Shown here: positions 37,000 to 46,157 of the stretch, in pieces
Position numbering within the stretch: position 1 is the first letter of the stretch
Layout: each line of letters opens with the position of its first letter
NCBI RefSeq assembly: GCF_001688725.2
Contig: NZ_CP015401.2
Location: 4,162,001 to 4,226,000 of the forward strand
Reading direction: 5' to 3'
Length of the DNA: 64,000 bases
Origin: Bacteroides caecimuris
GTDB taxonomy: Bacteria; Bacteroidota; Bacteroidia; Bacteroidales; Bacteroidaceae
The notes under the pieces: model-generated
Told to the model about the DNA's origin: nothing
What the model saw: the letters and a program-made list of their open reading frames with translations, nothing else
Database searches by the model: none
Made by a program: the position numbers and the translations under genes

Positions 37000-37066
37000 T
37001 GATTTTTTTCATAGTATTAGATTTAAGGTTAACAAAGGTTGGAGCAAGGCGTTGCTCCTTTTTTTA
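37000..37066 (+). ncRNA. candidate intergenic small RNA, about 65 nt
   Basis: A full promoter lies at 36963-36994. A perfect terminator hairpin, GGAGCA-AGGCGT-TGCTCC (37041-37058), followed by seven T (37059-37065), lies about 45 bases after the expected start. The stretch between is U/A-rich with no open frame of note. The neighbouring genes are the upstream AAA-ATPase gene (ends 36840) and the convergent dprA (ends 37096), so neither needs this promoter. The RNA would be short, with a single-stranded 5' part of about 40 nt and a 3' stem-loop. No family name is claimed. Confidence 0.55.
37041..37065 (+). terminator. terminator of the candidate small RNA
   Basis: A 6-bp GC-rich perfect stem with a 6-base loop and a run of seven T is a textbook rho-independent terminator on the plus strand. 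Confidence 0.8.
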
Positions 37067-37095
37067 TGTCTATATGTGAGATTAGTTCATGTGAG

Positions 37096-38220
37096 TTAAT
37101 TCAATAACTGATACATTCCTCCTGCCAATACACGAATCACCCCTTTCATTTCCAGTTCGAAAAGAATAGCAGCCATCTTATTTACGGGAATATCTGCTTC
37201 TACCACAAGAGAATTGATTTGCAGATTTCCCAGTTTCTCCAAAATAGCGACTATCTTCTGTTCTTCTTCAGACAATTCGATAAAAAGACTACGTTGCACA
37301 CTTACCTTTTCTGAAAGAGTCGTCGGCATATTCCAGCCCATAGCCTGCACAAAATCTTCGGCAGATAATAACAGGGATGCTTTATTATCCCTAATCAACC
37401 GATTACATCCTTTCGAATATTCATCACTCGTGCGACCGGGGAAAGCGAAACAATCGCGATGATAACCTTCAGCAAGTTCGGCTGTAATCAATGAACCTCC
37501 CTTTTCTGCCGACTCAATGACGATGGTAGCATCACACATACCGGCAACAATACGGTTTCGACTGATAAAATTATGGCGATCGGGATTCGTTCCGGACAGA
37601 AATTCGGTCAGTAATCCCCCTCTTTCAAGCATATCGACAGCCGTTTTCCGATGGACATGAGGATAAATACGATCCAACCCATGAGCTAAAACACCTACCG
37701 TAGACAGTTCATTAGCCAACGCTTCACGATGCGCATGAATATCGATTCCATAAGCAAGGCCGCTGACAACCAGCACATCAGGACAAAGCGTTTTCAAATC
37801 CCGCAAGAAGGAGGCACAGATGTGGGTTCCATAATCCGTGGCATTGCGGGTTCCTACCATATTTATTACATGAAGGGAATTTAGATCGGCATTTCCTTTA
37901 AAGAAAAGAACAACAGGGGCATCTTCACATTCCCGCAAACGGGAAGGATAAGCTTCATCATAAAAGGACAGACAGGAGATCCGATTCTTCCGGATAAATT
38001 CATATTCCTGTTCGGCGCGGGCAATAGCTTGCGGACAATCCAATGCCTCTATCACCCGTTGACTTACTTCAGGAATACGTTCCGGTATTTCTTTGCGCAG
38101 GCGGAAAACATCAACGGCATTGCCCATTCCGTCTATCAGACGTTTCGCCCCTATGTGCCCGATACCTGGCACCATTGTCAGAGCAATACTATAAATTTGT
38201 TCTTCTTCGGAGCTGTTCAT
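37096..38220 (-). CDS. dprA: DNA-processing protein A
   Basis: The protein has 374 residues. An N-terminal helix-hairpin-helix/SAM-like region (ALTMVPGIGHIGAKRLIDGM) is followed by the DprA Rossmann domain with VGTRNATDYG, the VVSGLAYGIDIHAHREAL segment, GLDRIYP, and the FISRNRIVAGMCDATIVIES and GGSLITAELA motifs. A winged-helix domain closes the protein (IVAILEKLGNLQINSLVVEA). DprA loads RecA on incoming single-stranded DNA during transformation and is also kept in species with no known competence. It overlaps the thioesterase gene by 4 bases and is last in a three-gene operon. Confidence 0.95.
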   Translation of the reverse strand: MNSSEEEQIYSIALTMVPGIGHIGAKRLIDGMGNAVDVFRLRKEIPERIPEVSQRVIEALDCPQAIARAEQEYEFIRKNRISCLSFYDEAYPSRLRECEDAPVVLFFKGNADLNSLHVINMVGTRNATDYGTHICASFLRDLKTLCPDVLVVSGLAYGIDIHAHREALANELSTVGVLAHGLDRIYPHVHRKTAVDMLERGGLLTEFLSGTNPDRHNFISRNRIVAGMCDATIVIESAEKGGSLITAELAEGYHRDCFAFPGRTSDEYSKGCNRLIRDNKASLLLSAEDFVQAMGWNMPTTLSEKVSVQRSLFIELSEEEQKIVAILEKLGNLQINSLVVEADIPVNKMAAILFELEMKGVIRVLAGGMYQLLN

Positions 38221-38618
38221 TTCAGGTAGGGGGCAAAAACATTATCGAACAATTCGCTGTCACTTAAACGTCCGTTTACCACACATACCGTTTCAACAGT
38301 GGATTTCACTACTACTTTATTATCATTCTTACGGAAGATATCCTGATAAAATACATATTTGATACCTTCCTTTTTCATATATAGTTTCGAGACAAACTCA
38401 TCTCCGCTTTTCAATGGAGTCTTGAATGCCATACTAATGCGTGCCACTACCGGATCGACTCCTTGCTCATGAAGTGCAGCAAAACTGACACCCACCGAAG
38501 TTAAAAATTCATGACGGGTATGTTCCAGATAGTGCTGATAGTTAGCATTATTGACAATACCTTGAAGGTCACATTCGTAATCGCGAACCTTCATTTCCAA
38601 TTCATAGATATAGTTCAT
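38217..38618 (-). CDS. acyl-CoA thioesterase, YbgC/4-hydroxybenzoyl-CoA thioesterase-like hotdog protein
   Basis: The protein has 133 residues, the usual single-hotdog length. The catalytic segment is VRDYECDLQGIVNNANYQHY, where the Asp of D-(L)-QGIVNN aligns with the active-site Asp of the YbgC group, and the following HYLEHTRHEFL helix is typical. It should hydrolyse acyl-CoA thioesters in the cytoplasm; the chain-length preference is unknown. It lies between the U32 peptidase gene (47-bp gap) and dprA (4-bp overlap). Confidence 0.88.
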   Translation of the reverse strand: MNYIYELEMKVRDYECDLQGIVNNANYQHYLEHTRHEFLTSVGVSFAALHEQGVDPVVARISMAFKTPLKSGDEFVSKLYMKKEGIKYVFYQDIFRKNDNKVVVKSTVETVCVVNGRLSDSELFDNVFAPYLK

Positions 38619-38626
38619 TTAATTTG

Positions 38627-38654
38627 AGAATTAAGGATTAAGAATTGAGGATTG
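38627..38654. repeat. 2 x 14-bp direct repeat
   Basis: GAATTAAGGATTAA and GAATTGAGGATTGA follow each other directly in the gap between the U32 and thioesterase genes. It is of the simple AT-rich kind and probably has no function. Confidence 0.5.
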
Positions 38655-38665
38655 AGAGATAACGG

Positions 38666-39955
38666 TCAGCCTCTTTTTTGCTCAATATCGAGCCCTTTGA
38701 ACTTCTTCAATTCTTCGGTCGATACCAGTTTATACAGCTTGTCACTGGGACGTATCTTATCCGATTTCATGGAGAAATGCTGTCCTTTCTTCACTGTTTG
38801 CACAGGTTCCAAGTCAACACGGGCTTCTTCCAAAGTCATAAATAGGGCACCGGTAGTCGGTCCTGTTATGAGAAGCTTATCGCCTACACTTACTTCAGCA
38901 GCTTCTACCAGGAATTCGGAAACTCCGATATTAGAGAAGTATTTGATACCCTTACCTACATAAATCTTACGTTCCGTAGCTGCCGAACCATAATTCCTGG
39001 TCCATTCGCCCAAACGCTGTCCCAAGTAATATCCATCCCAAAAGCCACGGTTGAATACGGTTTTCAGGCGTTCATCCCAAGCCGCAATCTTTTCGTCGGT
39101 GAATGTTCCATCTAAATAAGCCTTGATAGCTTCTTTATAACATTCAACCACCGTACGTACATACTCAGGTCCACGGGCACGACCTTCAATCTTGAATACA
39201 CGTACACCGGCATCCAACATTTTATTCATAAAATGGATGGTCTTCAAGTCTTTGGGAGACATGATATACTCGTTATCAATATCCAATTCCACATCCGTTT
39301 CCTTATCACGAACCGTGTAAGAACGGCGACATACCTGCATACAAGCACCGCGATTGGCAGAATGATTCATCTCATGCAAAGAGAGATAGCATTTACCCGA
39401 TACTGCCATACAAAGCGCACCGTGGCAGAACATTTCGATACGAAGTTGTTCGCCGCTCGGACCACAGATATGTTCTTCCTGTATCTGACGATAAATCTCG
39501 GCTACCTGCTCCAGATTCAACTCACGGGCCAATACTACCACATCTGCGAATTGCGCGTAGAATTTCAATGCCTCCGCATTGGAAATATTCAATTGAGTGG
39601 AAAGATGCACCTCCTGCCCTATCTGACGGGCATAATTCATCACTGCCACATCAGCCGCAATCACCGCAGAAATTCCGGCTTCCTTGGCTGCATCGACAAT
39701 GGTATGCATCAGAGGGATATCTTTATCATAGATAATCGTGTTGACCGTCAGATAACTCTTCATCCCGTGCTCATCACACGTACGGGCTATTTCCCGCAAA
39801 TCATCAATGGTGAATGTATTAGCCGAACGGGCACGCATATTCAGGTTTTCTATACCGAAATAAATAGAATCGGCACCTGCCTGAATGGCCGCAGCAAGAG
39901 ATTCGCGCGACCCCACAGGAGCCATTATTTCAAAATCTTTCAAACTAAGACTCAT
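38666..39955 (-). CDS. U32-family peptidase-like protein (tRNA hydroxylation TrhP-like)
   Basis: The protein has 429 residues with a TIM-barrel-like N-terminal part (EIMAPVGSRESLAAAIQAGA, SIYFGIENLNMRARSANTF). The four conserved cysteines of the U32 family lie in FCHGALCMAVSGKCYLS and NRGACMQVCRRSY and are thought to bind an Fe-S cluster; KIEGRARGPEYV follows. Of the U32 groups, length and order fit YegQ/TrhP, needed for hydroxylation of uridine 34 in some tRNAs. Older annotations call such proteins collagenases without good support. It is the first gene of the operon with the thioesterase and dprA. Confidence 0.88.
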   Translation of the reverse strand: MSLSLKDFEIMAPVGSRESLAAAIQAGADSIYFGIENLNMRARSANTFTIDDLREIARTCDEHGMKSYLTVNTIIYDKDIPLMHTIVDAAKEAGISAVIAADVAVMNYARQIGQEVHLSTQLNISNAEALKFYAQFADVVVLARELNLEQVAEIYRQIQEEHICGPSGEQLRIEMFCHGALCMAVSGKCYLSLHEMNHSANRGACMQVCRRSYTVRDKETDVELDIDNEYIMSPKDLKTIHFMNKMLDAGVRVFKIEGRARGPEYVRTVVECYKEAIKAYLDGTFTDEKIAAWDERLKTVFNRGFWDGYYLGQRLGEWTRNYGSAATERKIYVGKGIKYFSNIGVSEFLVEAAEVSVGDKLLITGPTTGALFMTLEEARVDLEPVQTVKKGQHFSMKSDKIRPSDKLYKLVSTEELKKFKGLDIEQKRG

Positions 39956-39998
39956 AGAATATATACTTATTTGTATCAGTTAAGCAAATGAATGCGTA

Positions 39999-40026
39999 CA
40001 AAGGTAGGCTTTTTTCCGTATTTTTG
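39999..40026. promoter_or_regulatory. divergent promoters for the U32 and dusB genes
   Basis: On the minus strand TACCTTTG (39999-40006) serves the U32 operon, and on the plus strand TATTTTTG (40019-40026) serves dusB. The two -7 boxes are 12 bp apart and point away from each other, so polymerase can occupy only one at a time. Confidence 0.5.
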
Positions 40027-40079
40027 CAGCGAAAACAAGAAGTTACTTCAATCATAAACAATAAATAGCAGGCTCGTAA

Positions 40080-41075
40080 ATGAAAATAGCCCATATAGAT
40101 TTAGGAAAAAGCCCTATCTTACTTGCCCCGATGGAGGATGTAACCGATCCGGCTTTCCGCCTGATGTGCAAGAAATTCGGAGCAGACATGGTGTATACCG
40201 AGTTTGTATCGAGTGACGCACTGATACGTGCTGTCAGCAAGACTGCACAGAAACTAAGTATCAGCGATGCAGAACGTCCTGTCGCCATCCAGATATACGG
40301 AAAGGATACGGAGACAATGGTGGAAGCTGCCAAGATTGTAGAACAGGCACAACCTGACATTCTGGATATTAACTTCGGCTGCCCGGTGAAAAGAGTAGCT
40401 GGAAAAGGAGCTGGAGCAGGTATGCTACAAAATATCCCCAAGATGCTGGAAATCACCCGTGCTGTAGTGGATGCGGTGAAAATACCCGTAACAGTGAAGA
40501 CTCGTTTGGGATGGGATGCAAACAATAAAGTAATTGTAGAATTAGCGGAACAATTGCAAGATTGTGGCATAGCCGCATTGACTATACATGGTCGTACCCG
40601 CGCGCAGATGTATACCGGAGAGGCAGACTGGACACTGATAGGCGAAGTGAAGAATAATCCGAGAATGCATATTCCCATTATCGGTAATGGAGACGTGACC
40701 AGTCCTCAACGCTGTAAGGAGTGTTTTGACCGTTATGGAGTAGATGCTGTAATGATCGGTCGCGCCAGCTTCGGTCGTCCATGGATATTCAAGGAAGTAA
40801 AACACTATTTAGAGACAGGTGAAGAATTACCTCCACTTAGTTTTGAATGGTGTATGGAAGTACTTCGTCAGGAAGTGGTAGACAGCGTCAATCTGCTTGA
40901 TGAGCGTAGAGGCATTTTGCACGTACGCCGTCATCTGGCCGCAAGTCCTCTATTCAAGGGAATCCCTAACTTCCGCAACACACGTATTGCGATGTTAAGG
41001 GCAGAAACAAAAGAAGAACTTTTCCGGATATTTGATGAAATCACTTCCCAACGCAAAGAAAATCCGGAAACTTAA
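40080..41075 (+). CDS. dusB: tRNA-dihydrouridine synthase
   Basis: The protein has 331 residues. The FMN-binding TIM barrel shows APMEDVTDPAFRLMCKKFGA near the N-terminus, the catalytic cysteine in NFGCPVKRVAGKGAGAGML, KTRLGWD, the IHGRTRAQMY segment and GNGDV...GVDAVMIGRA. A helical C-terminal RNA-binding domain follows. The enzyme reduces specific uridines in the tRNA D-loop with NADPH. In Bacteroidetes a single Dus of the DusB type is usual. It is divergent from the U32 gene, which is also a probable tRNA-modification gene. Confidence 0.93.
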   Translation: MKIAHIDLGKSPILLAPMEDVTDPAFRLMCKKFGADMVYTEFVSSDALIRAVSKTAQKLSISDAERPVAIQIYGKDTETMVEAAKIVEQAQPDILDINFGCPVKRVAGKGAGAGMLQNIPKMLEITRAVVDAVKIPVTVKTRLGWDANNKVIVELAEQLQDCGIAALTIHGRTRAQMYTGEADWTLIGEVKNNPRMHIPIIGNGDVTSPQRCKECFDRYGVDAVMIGRASFGRPWIFKEVKHYLETGEELPPLSFEWCMEVLRQEVVDSVNLLDERRGILHVRRHLAASPLFKGIPNFRNTRIAMLRAETKEELFRIFDEITSQRKENPET

Positions 41076-41094
41076 ATCAACACCTATTATACCT

Positions 41095-41128
41095 ATTCTT
41101 CAGGAGCTTGTACTTGTTCCTGAAGAAT
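41095..41128. terminator. hairpin between convergent dusB and PAP2 genes
   Basis: ATTCTTCAGGA and TCCTGAAGAAT pair perfectly over 11 bp. The T-run is weak on both sides. Its position between two convergent gene ends supports a shared terminator. Confidence 0.6.
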
Positions 41129-41181
41129 AACCTGGTGTAATCAAATAACATGATGTAATTAAAAGTCAAGGTCTTTGGTTT

Positions 41182-42147
41182 CTATTTAAACATCGGCTGC
41201 GCAAACCACTTTTTAAACATCCAAGTTACGACCACATACAACAGGAATGCAGAGAAGAAACCAACAACGGCATCAATCACATAATGCGCCTGAATATATA
41301 CGGTAGCCCCACAGAGCAACATATAGAAAGGTATAAGACAAGCAAACAGCTTCTTGCTGCCGCGCCAAGCCATAATCATCAGAATAGTAGAAATGCCTAC
41401 ATGCGAACTGGGAAATGCCGCCGTAGGACGTTCACCCACTTGCTGCGAGCTTTCCACCAGACTATAAAAGAATCCGTGCTGATAGCCCGGCCCGGGAAGT
41501 AACTCCTGATTATAATTGAAATAATCACCGATAGCAGGAAAAATACCTTTAGATACATTATCAATACCAATGGCAGGAAAATAAAATTGAGGGCCTGCAA
41601 CAGGAACGAATATATAAATCAGATAGTAAATAAAGAAAGAAGTGACAAGCACAAAAGACATCTTTTCGAACCACTCAAACTTATAAATGAAATAGAATAG
41701 AGTCACAATCAGCATCATCGGATAATAAAAGAAATATCCCATATTGAATGCCTCGCTGACTATAAGATGTGGAAACGTATGGCAGAACCAAATAGCAGGC
41801 TGCCCATTGAAAATAAACTGCTCGGCAGTTGCAAATACATGATCTAAATTCGGGAAGAAACGATTGAATTCGAAAGTATCCGGATACCAGTAAGACAGCA
41901 GGCTCATCTGAATGACAATACGCACAAACGCCGAAAATTTACAGGGAGCAAGACGATAAAGATACATCAATAAAAAAGTCATAGCCGCGATCATCGCCCT
42001 ATCCAGCAACATGTGCCATGGATGATCCATCCGCTGAAACAGGAACAGAATCAATATGGAAGTCAACAGATTATAAATCAATGTAATCTTTTCCACAGCA
42101 AACAACCCTTTCCGGGTTTCTACGCGCTTAAATAAGTCTAAAGCCAT
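41182..42147 (-). CDS. PAP2-superfamily membrane phosphatase
   Basis: This membrane protein of 321 residues has about six to eight hydrophobic segments. The PAP2 signature is GERPTAAFPSSHVGISTI (a variant of PSGH) and AHYVIDAVVG, which gives the second catalytic His and the Asp. Family members remove phosphate from lipid phosphates or transfer a head group; similar proteins are labelled phosphatidate or inositolphosphotransferase-like. The start overlaps the end of the epimerase gene by 10 bases, so the two are coupled and may modify the same lipid or glycan, but no substrate can be read from the sequence. Confidence 0.85.
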   Translation of the reverse strand: MALDLFKRVETRKGLFAVEKITLIYNLLTSILILFLFQRMDHPWHMLLDRAMIAAMTFLLMYLYRLAPCKFSAFVRIVIQMSLLSYWYPDTFEFNRFFPNLDHVFATAEQFIFNGQPAIWFCHTFPHLIVSEAFNMGYFFYYPMMLIVTLFYFIYKFEWFEKMSFVLVTSFFIYYLIYIFVPVAGPQFYFPAIGIDNVSKGIFPAIGDYFNYNQELLPGPGYQHGFFYSLVESSQQVGERPTAAFPSSHVGISTILMIMAWRGSKKLFACLIPFYMLLCGATVYIQAHYVIDAVVGFFSAFLLYVVVTWMFKKWFAQPMFK

Positions 42148-43145
42148 CCTTCATTTTTATACCAGGCAATGGTTTCCCGAACTCCCTTTTCCAAATCATA
42201 CTCGGGCACATACCCCAGTTCATCCATTACCGGGGTTATATCGCATTGCCAGTTGCGTTGTTTCATTATCTTATATTTATCCGAATTCAGAGTACTGCTC
42301 CTCCCGGAACGTGTAGCAATGAATTCAGCGAACAAAGATATAACTTTTAGCACAATTAATGGACATTTCAAGTGAAGAACAAACGGATTACCCAATTCTT
42401 TTTGTATCAAATCCGAAAAGGCACGGCTTTTATAAACTTTCCCATCTGTCAAGAAATACGCCTTACGAACCACTTTTTTCTCTATTCCCAGGAAAATAGC
42501 CTGCACAATATCTTTCACATACACAAAGGTCAAGTCCTGACGACGGAAACCGACCGAGAAATCAACATGTTTCTGAATAGATTTCGCCATCAGATAGTAA
42601 TCGGCTTCACGAGGTCCATAGACCCCTGTAGGACGATAAATGACATAAGGGAAGCCGGGCATACTCTGAATATACAACTCCGCTTTCAGTTTGCTCAATC
42701 CATAAGCAGTATTGGGCATCGGAGAGTCGTCCGCTTTTATCGGAGTATAGTCTTTCTCACGTACAGGTCCGAACACACTCAATGTACTGATATAGATAAA
42801 CTGTTTCGGAACCATATCCAGCTCCTTCAACGTATCGATAAAATATTTGGTCTGAAGATAATTCACATAGTCAAAAGAGTTCTTGTCGGGGCATTTTGTA
42901 ACACCGGCACAATGAATGATATAATCAAATTTGTTGTAAGTGCCTTTATGACCGGAGAGTTGGGCACGAAGTTCATCAGGGTGCGCAAAATCCAGTTCCA
43001 GAAAGTGGATTTCCCGGTTTTTCAAATACTGCTTGCTACTCGTAGGACGAATCCCGGCCCACACACCAAACTTTCGCTTCAACGCTTCCTCCACGATGAA
43101 ACTGCCGATAAAACCACTCGCGCCTGTAATTAAAATACTTTCCAT
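42138..43145 (-). CDS. NAD(P)-dependent epimerase/dehydratase (extended SDR)
   Basis: The protein has 335 residues. The Rossmann motif ITGASGFIGSFIVEEAL starts at residue 6, the catalytic YxxxK is in TAYGLSKLKAEL with the upstream Ser in YISTLSVFGP, and YRPTGVYGPREADY follows. It resembles extended short-chain dehydrogenases such as sugar-nucleotide epimerases and 3-beta-hydroxysteroid-type enzymes; the substrate is unknown. It is the first gene of a two-gene operon with the PAP2 protein. Confidence 0.85.
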   Translation of the reverse strand: MESILITGASGFIGSFIVEEALKRKFGVWAGIRPTSSKQYLKNREIHFLELDFAHPDELRAQLSGHKGTYNKFDYIIHCAGVTKCPDKNSFDYVNYLQTKYFIDTLKELDMVPKQFIYISTLSVFGPVREKDYTPIKADDSPMPNTAYGLSKLKAELYIQSMPGFPYVIYRPTGVYGPREADYYLMAKSIQKHVDFSVGFRRQDLTFVYVKDIVQAIFLGIEKKVVRKAYFLTDGKVYKSRAFSDLIQKELGNPFVLHLKCPLIVLKVISLFAEFIATRSGRSSTLNSDKYKIMKQRNWQCDITPVMDELGYVPEYDLEKGVRETIAWYKNEGWL

Positions 43146-43369
43146 TATTACTTTTCAGATCCTACATGAATATTAATTGAAAGAATATGATGCCACAAAG
43201 ATACGATAAATATAAAATAAAAATCTTCCAAAGCAATATATCTCTATCAAATTAAATACTTTACAGAAAAGCAAATCAAAAAATAAACAGACCTTGACAA
43301 CAAACTAACCAAAAATTTGTTTACTTTGTATCCTATCAATGATTGAACTACTAATAAATTCCATATAAT

Positions 43370-45526
43370 ATGGCAAAAAAGAAAGAAAAGAAAGAGAAAA
43401 AGGCCGGCAAAAGAATGAGTAAGAAAGAGCTGGCAGCATTATTAATAGACTTTTTCCATGCCAAATCCAGCGAGACCTTGAGTATGAAATATATATTTTC
43501 GGAATTGCGTCTCACTACCCATCCGCAAAAAATGTTATGCGTCGATATATTACATGACCTTTTAGCTGACGATTATATTTCTGAAATAGAAAAAGGAAAA
43601 TTCCGTCTCACCAATCATGGGACAGAGATGGTAGGCACTTTCCAACGGAAAAGCAATGGCAAGAATTCCTTTATTCCTGAAGGAGGAGGCGAGCCGATAT
43701 TTGTAGCCGAACGCAATTCGGCACATGCCATGAACAATGACAAAGTAAAGATCACCTTCTATGCCAAACGGAAAAACAGAGAGGCAGAAGGAGAAGTGAT
43801 AGAAATACTGGAGCGTGCAAACGATACTTTCGTCGGCACACTGGAAGTGGCCAAGTCATACGCATTCCTGGTGACAGAGAACCGTACATTAGCCAATGAT
43901 ATTTTCATCCCGAAAGATAAGCTGAAAGGCGGAAAGACCGGAGATAAAGCCATTGTGAAAGTAACCGAATGGCCGGACAAGGCAAAGAATCCTATCGGAC
44001 AAGTAATAGATATATTAGGTCAGGCCGGCGACAACAACACAGAGATGCACGCCATTCTTGCGGAGTTCGGTCTGCCGTATGTATATCCGAAAGCAGTAGA
44101 GAAAGCTGCGGACAAGATTCCTGCCGAGATTTCAGCAGAAGAGATTGCCAAACGCGAAGATTTCCGTAAGGTAACAACTTTCACCATCGACCCGAAAGAC
44201 GCCAAAGATTTTGACGACGCACTTTCCATCCGCAAGCTAAAGGACGGATTGTGGGAAGTAGGCGTACACATTGCCGACGTGACACATTACGTAAAAGAAG
44301 GCAGCATCATCGACAAGGAAGCAGAAAAGCGGGCAACTTCCGTTTATTTGGTAGACCGTACCATCCCGATGCTTCCCGAACGGCTGTGTAACTTCATTTG
44401 TTCACTCCGCCCGAACGAAGAGAAACTAGCTTTCTCCGTTATCTTCGATATTACGGAAAAAGGAGAAGTCAGAGACTCACGCATCGTACATACGGTTATC
44501 AACTCCGACCGTCGCTTCACCTACGAAGAGGCGCAACAAATCATAGAAACAAAAGAAGGAGACTTCAAAGAAGAAGTACTCACATTAGATACGATTGCCA
44601 AAGCACTGCGCGAAAAACGCTTCTCTGCAGGAGCCATTAACTTCGACCGCTACGAAGTGAAGTTCGAAATTGACGAAAAAGGAAAACCAATCAGCGTCTA
44701 CTTCAAGGAGTCAAAAGATGCCAATAAACTAGTGGAAGAATTCATGTTGCTCGCTAACAAGACCGTAGCAGAAAAGATAGGACGTGTGCCGAAGAACAAG
44801 AAAGCCAAAGTGCTTCCTTACCGTATCCACGACCTGCCCGATCCGGAGAAGTTGGAGAACTTGTCACAGTTCATCGCACGCTTCGGCTACAAAGTGCGTA
44901 CAAGCGGAACGAAGACTGATATTTCAAAATCCATCAATCATTTATTGGACGACATACACGGAAAGAAAGAAGAGAACCTGATAGAAACCGTATCCATCCG
45001 TGCCATGCAGAAAGCACGTTACTCAACCCATAACATCGGCCACTACGGACTAGCATTCGAATATTACACTCACTTTACTTCTCCCATCCGCCGTTTTCCG
45101 GACATGATGGTACACCGTTTGGTGACGAAGTATATGGACGGAGGACGCAGCGTATCCGAAGCTAAGTACGAAGACCTCTGCAACCACAGCTCGAACATGG
45201 AACAAATTGCAGCCAATGCCGAACGTGCTTCCATCAAATATAAACAGGTGGAATTTATGAGCGAACGTCTGGGGCAGATTTACGACGGTGTAATCTCCGG
45301 CGTAACCGAGTGGGGACTTTATGTAGAACTGAACGAGAACAAATGTGAAGGTCTGGTGCCTGTCCGCGACTTGGATGACGACTACTACGAATTCGACGAG
45401 AAGAACTATTGTCTTCGCGGACGCCGCAAAAACAAAACATACAGTTTGGGAGACGCTATTACTGTTCGGATAGCTCGTGCCAATCTGGAAAAGAAACAAT
45501 TGGATTTTGAATTGATAGAAAAGTAA
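43370..45526 (+). CDS. rnr: ribonuclease R
   Basis: The protein has 718 residues. A lysine-rich start is followed by a winged-helix region (10-80), two cold-shock domains, the RNB catalytic domain with TIDPKDAKDFDDALSI (Mg2+-binding aspartates near 280), HIADVTHYV and the FTSPIRRFPDMMVHR motif, and a C-terminal S1 domain (YDGVISGVTEWGLYVELNEN). It degrades structured RNA from the 3' end. Length fits bacterial RNase R without the long basic tail found in E. coli. It is followed at 18 bp by the NimA-like gene. Confidence 0.95.
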   Translation: MAKKKEKKEKKAGKRMSKKELAALLIDFFHAKSSETLSMKYIFSELRLTTHPQKMLCVDILHDLLADDYISEIEKGKFRLTNHGTEMVGTFQRKSNGKNSFIPEGGGEPIFVAERNSAHAMNNDKVKITFYAKRKNREAEGEVIEILERANDTFVGTLEVAKSYAFLVTENRTLANDIFIPKDKLKGGKTGDKAIVKVTEWPDKAKNPIGQVIDILGQAGDNNTEMHAILAEFGLPYVYPKAVEKAADKIPAEISAEEIAKREDFRKVTTFTIDPKDAKDFDDALSIRKLKDGLWEVGVHIADVTHYVKEGSIIDKEAEKRATSVYLVDRTIPMLPERLCNFICSLRPNEEKLAFSVIFDITEKGEVRDSRIVHTVINSDRRFTYEEAQQIIETKEGDFKEEVLTLDTIAKALREKRFSAGAINFDRYEVKFEIDEKGKPISVYFKESKDANKLVEEFMLLANKTVAEKIGRVPKNKKAKVLPYRIHDLPDPEKLENLSQFIARFGYKVRTSGTKTDISKSINHLLDDIHGKKEENLIETVSIRAMQKARYSTHNIGHYGLAFEYYTHFTSPIRRFPDMMVHRLVTKYMDGGRSVSEAKYEDLCNHSSNMEQIAANAERASIKYKQVEFMSERLGQIYDGVISGVTEWGLYVELNENKCEGLVPVRDLDDDYYEFDEKNYCLRGRRKNKTYSLGDAITVRIARANLEKKQLDFELIEK

Positions 45527-45544
45527 ATTCACCAAACAGCCATT

Positions 45545-46024
45545 ATGAAAACTGTCATTATTGAAGATAAACAACGAATCGAGTCCATTATTCTCCATTG
45601 CGATGCCTGTTTTGTAGGCATTACTGATTTGGAAGGTAATCCCTACGTAATCCCGATGAACTTCGGCTATGAGAATGGCACCCTATACCTTCATTCGGGT
45701 CCTGAAGGCAGCAAGTTGGAGATGTTGGAACATAATAATAATGTATGCATCACTTTCAGCGTCGGTCATAAACTCGTATATCAGCATGAGAAAGTAGCCT
45801 GCAGTTACAGCATGCGTTCCGAAAGCGCCATATGCCGTGGAAAAGTGACATTCATAGAAGATATGGACGAAAAACGCCGTGCACTGGATATTATCATGCG
45901 TCATTACACGGATAGTGAGTTCAGCTATTCCGATCCTGCGGTACGTAATGTCAAAGTATGGCAAGTACGTATCGATCAGATGACGGGAAAAGTCTTCGGT
46001 CTGCGAGCCAACGAAAAGCCATGA
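45545..46024 (+). CDS. pyridoxamine 5'-phosphate oxidase-like flavoprotein (NimA-related)
   Basis: The protein has 159 residues. The split beta-barrel of FMN-binding PNPOx-like proteins is indicated by GITDLEGNPYVIPMNFGYEN, TLYLHSGPEGSKLEML and VCITFSV near the N-terminus, with CSYSMRSESAICRGKV and KVWQVRIDQMTGKVFG later. This is the family of the 5-nitroimidazole resistance proteins NimA-K, but chromosomal members are common, and resistance cannot be concluded. It lies in one operon with rnr. Confidence 0.85.
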   Translation: MKTVIIEDKQRIESIILHCDACFVGITDLEGNPYVIPMNFGYENGTLYLHSGPEGSKLEMLEHNNNVCITFSVGHKLVYQHEKVACSYSMRSESAICRGKVTFIEDMDEKRRALDIIMRHYTDSEFSYSDPAVRNVKVWQVRIDQMTGKVFGLRANEKP

Positions 46025-46105
46025 AGCGGTTTTCCGGTTTTCGACAATACGGCTTTACATAGGAACATTTACTGAATATTCCTTCTAATTTCACACCCTA
46101 TCCTG

Positions 46106-46135
46106 TTGGGATTTTCTAAAGAAACTTTATCTTTG
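46106..46135 (+). promoter_or_regulatory. promoter of the PUL 2 HTCS gene
   Basis: TTG (46106-46108), a 19-bp spacer and TATCTTTG (46128-46135) match the consensus, 22 bases before the ATG at 46158. Confidence 0.65.
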
Positions 46136-46157
46136 TGATGTCAACAATTAAAAGAAT

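Noticed and set aside
45545..46024. 5-nitroimidazole resistance gene nim
   Set aside because: The fold family is right, but chromosomal NimA-related proteins are common without resistance, and there is no IS-borne promoter in front of it.
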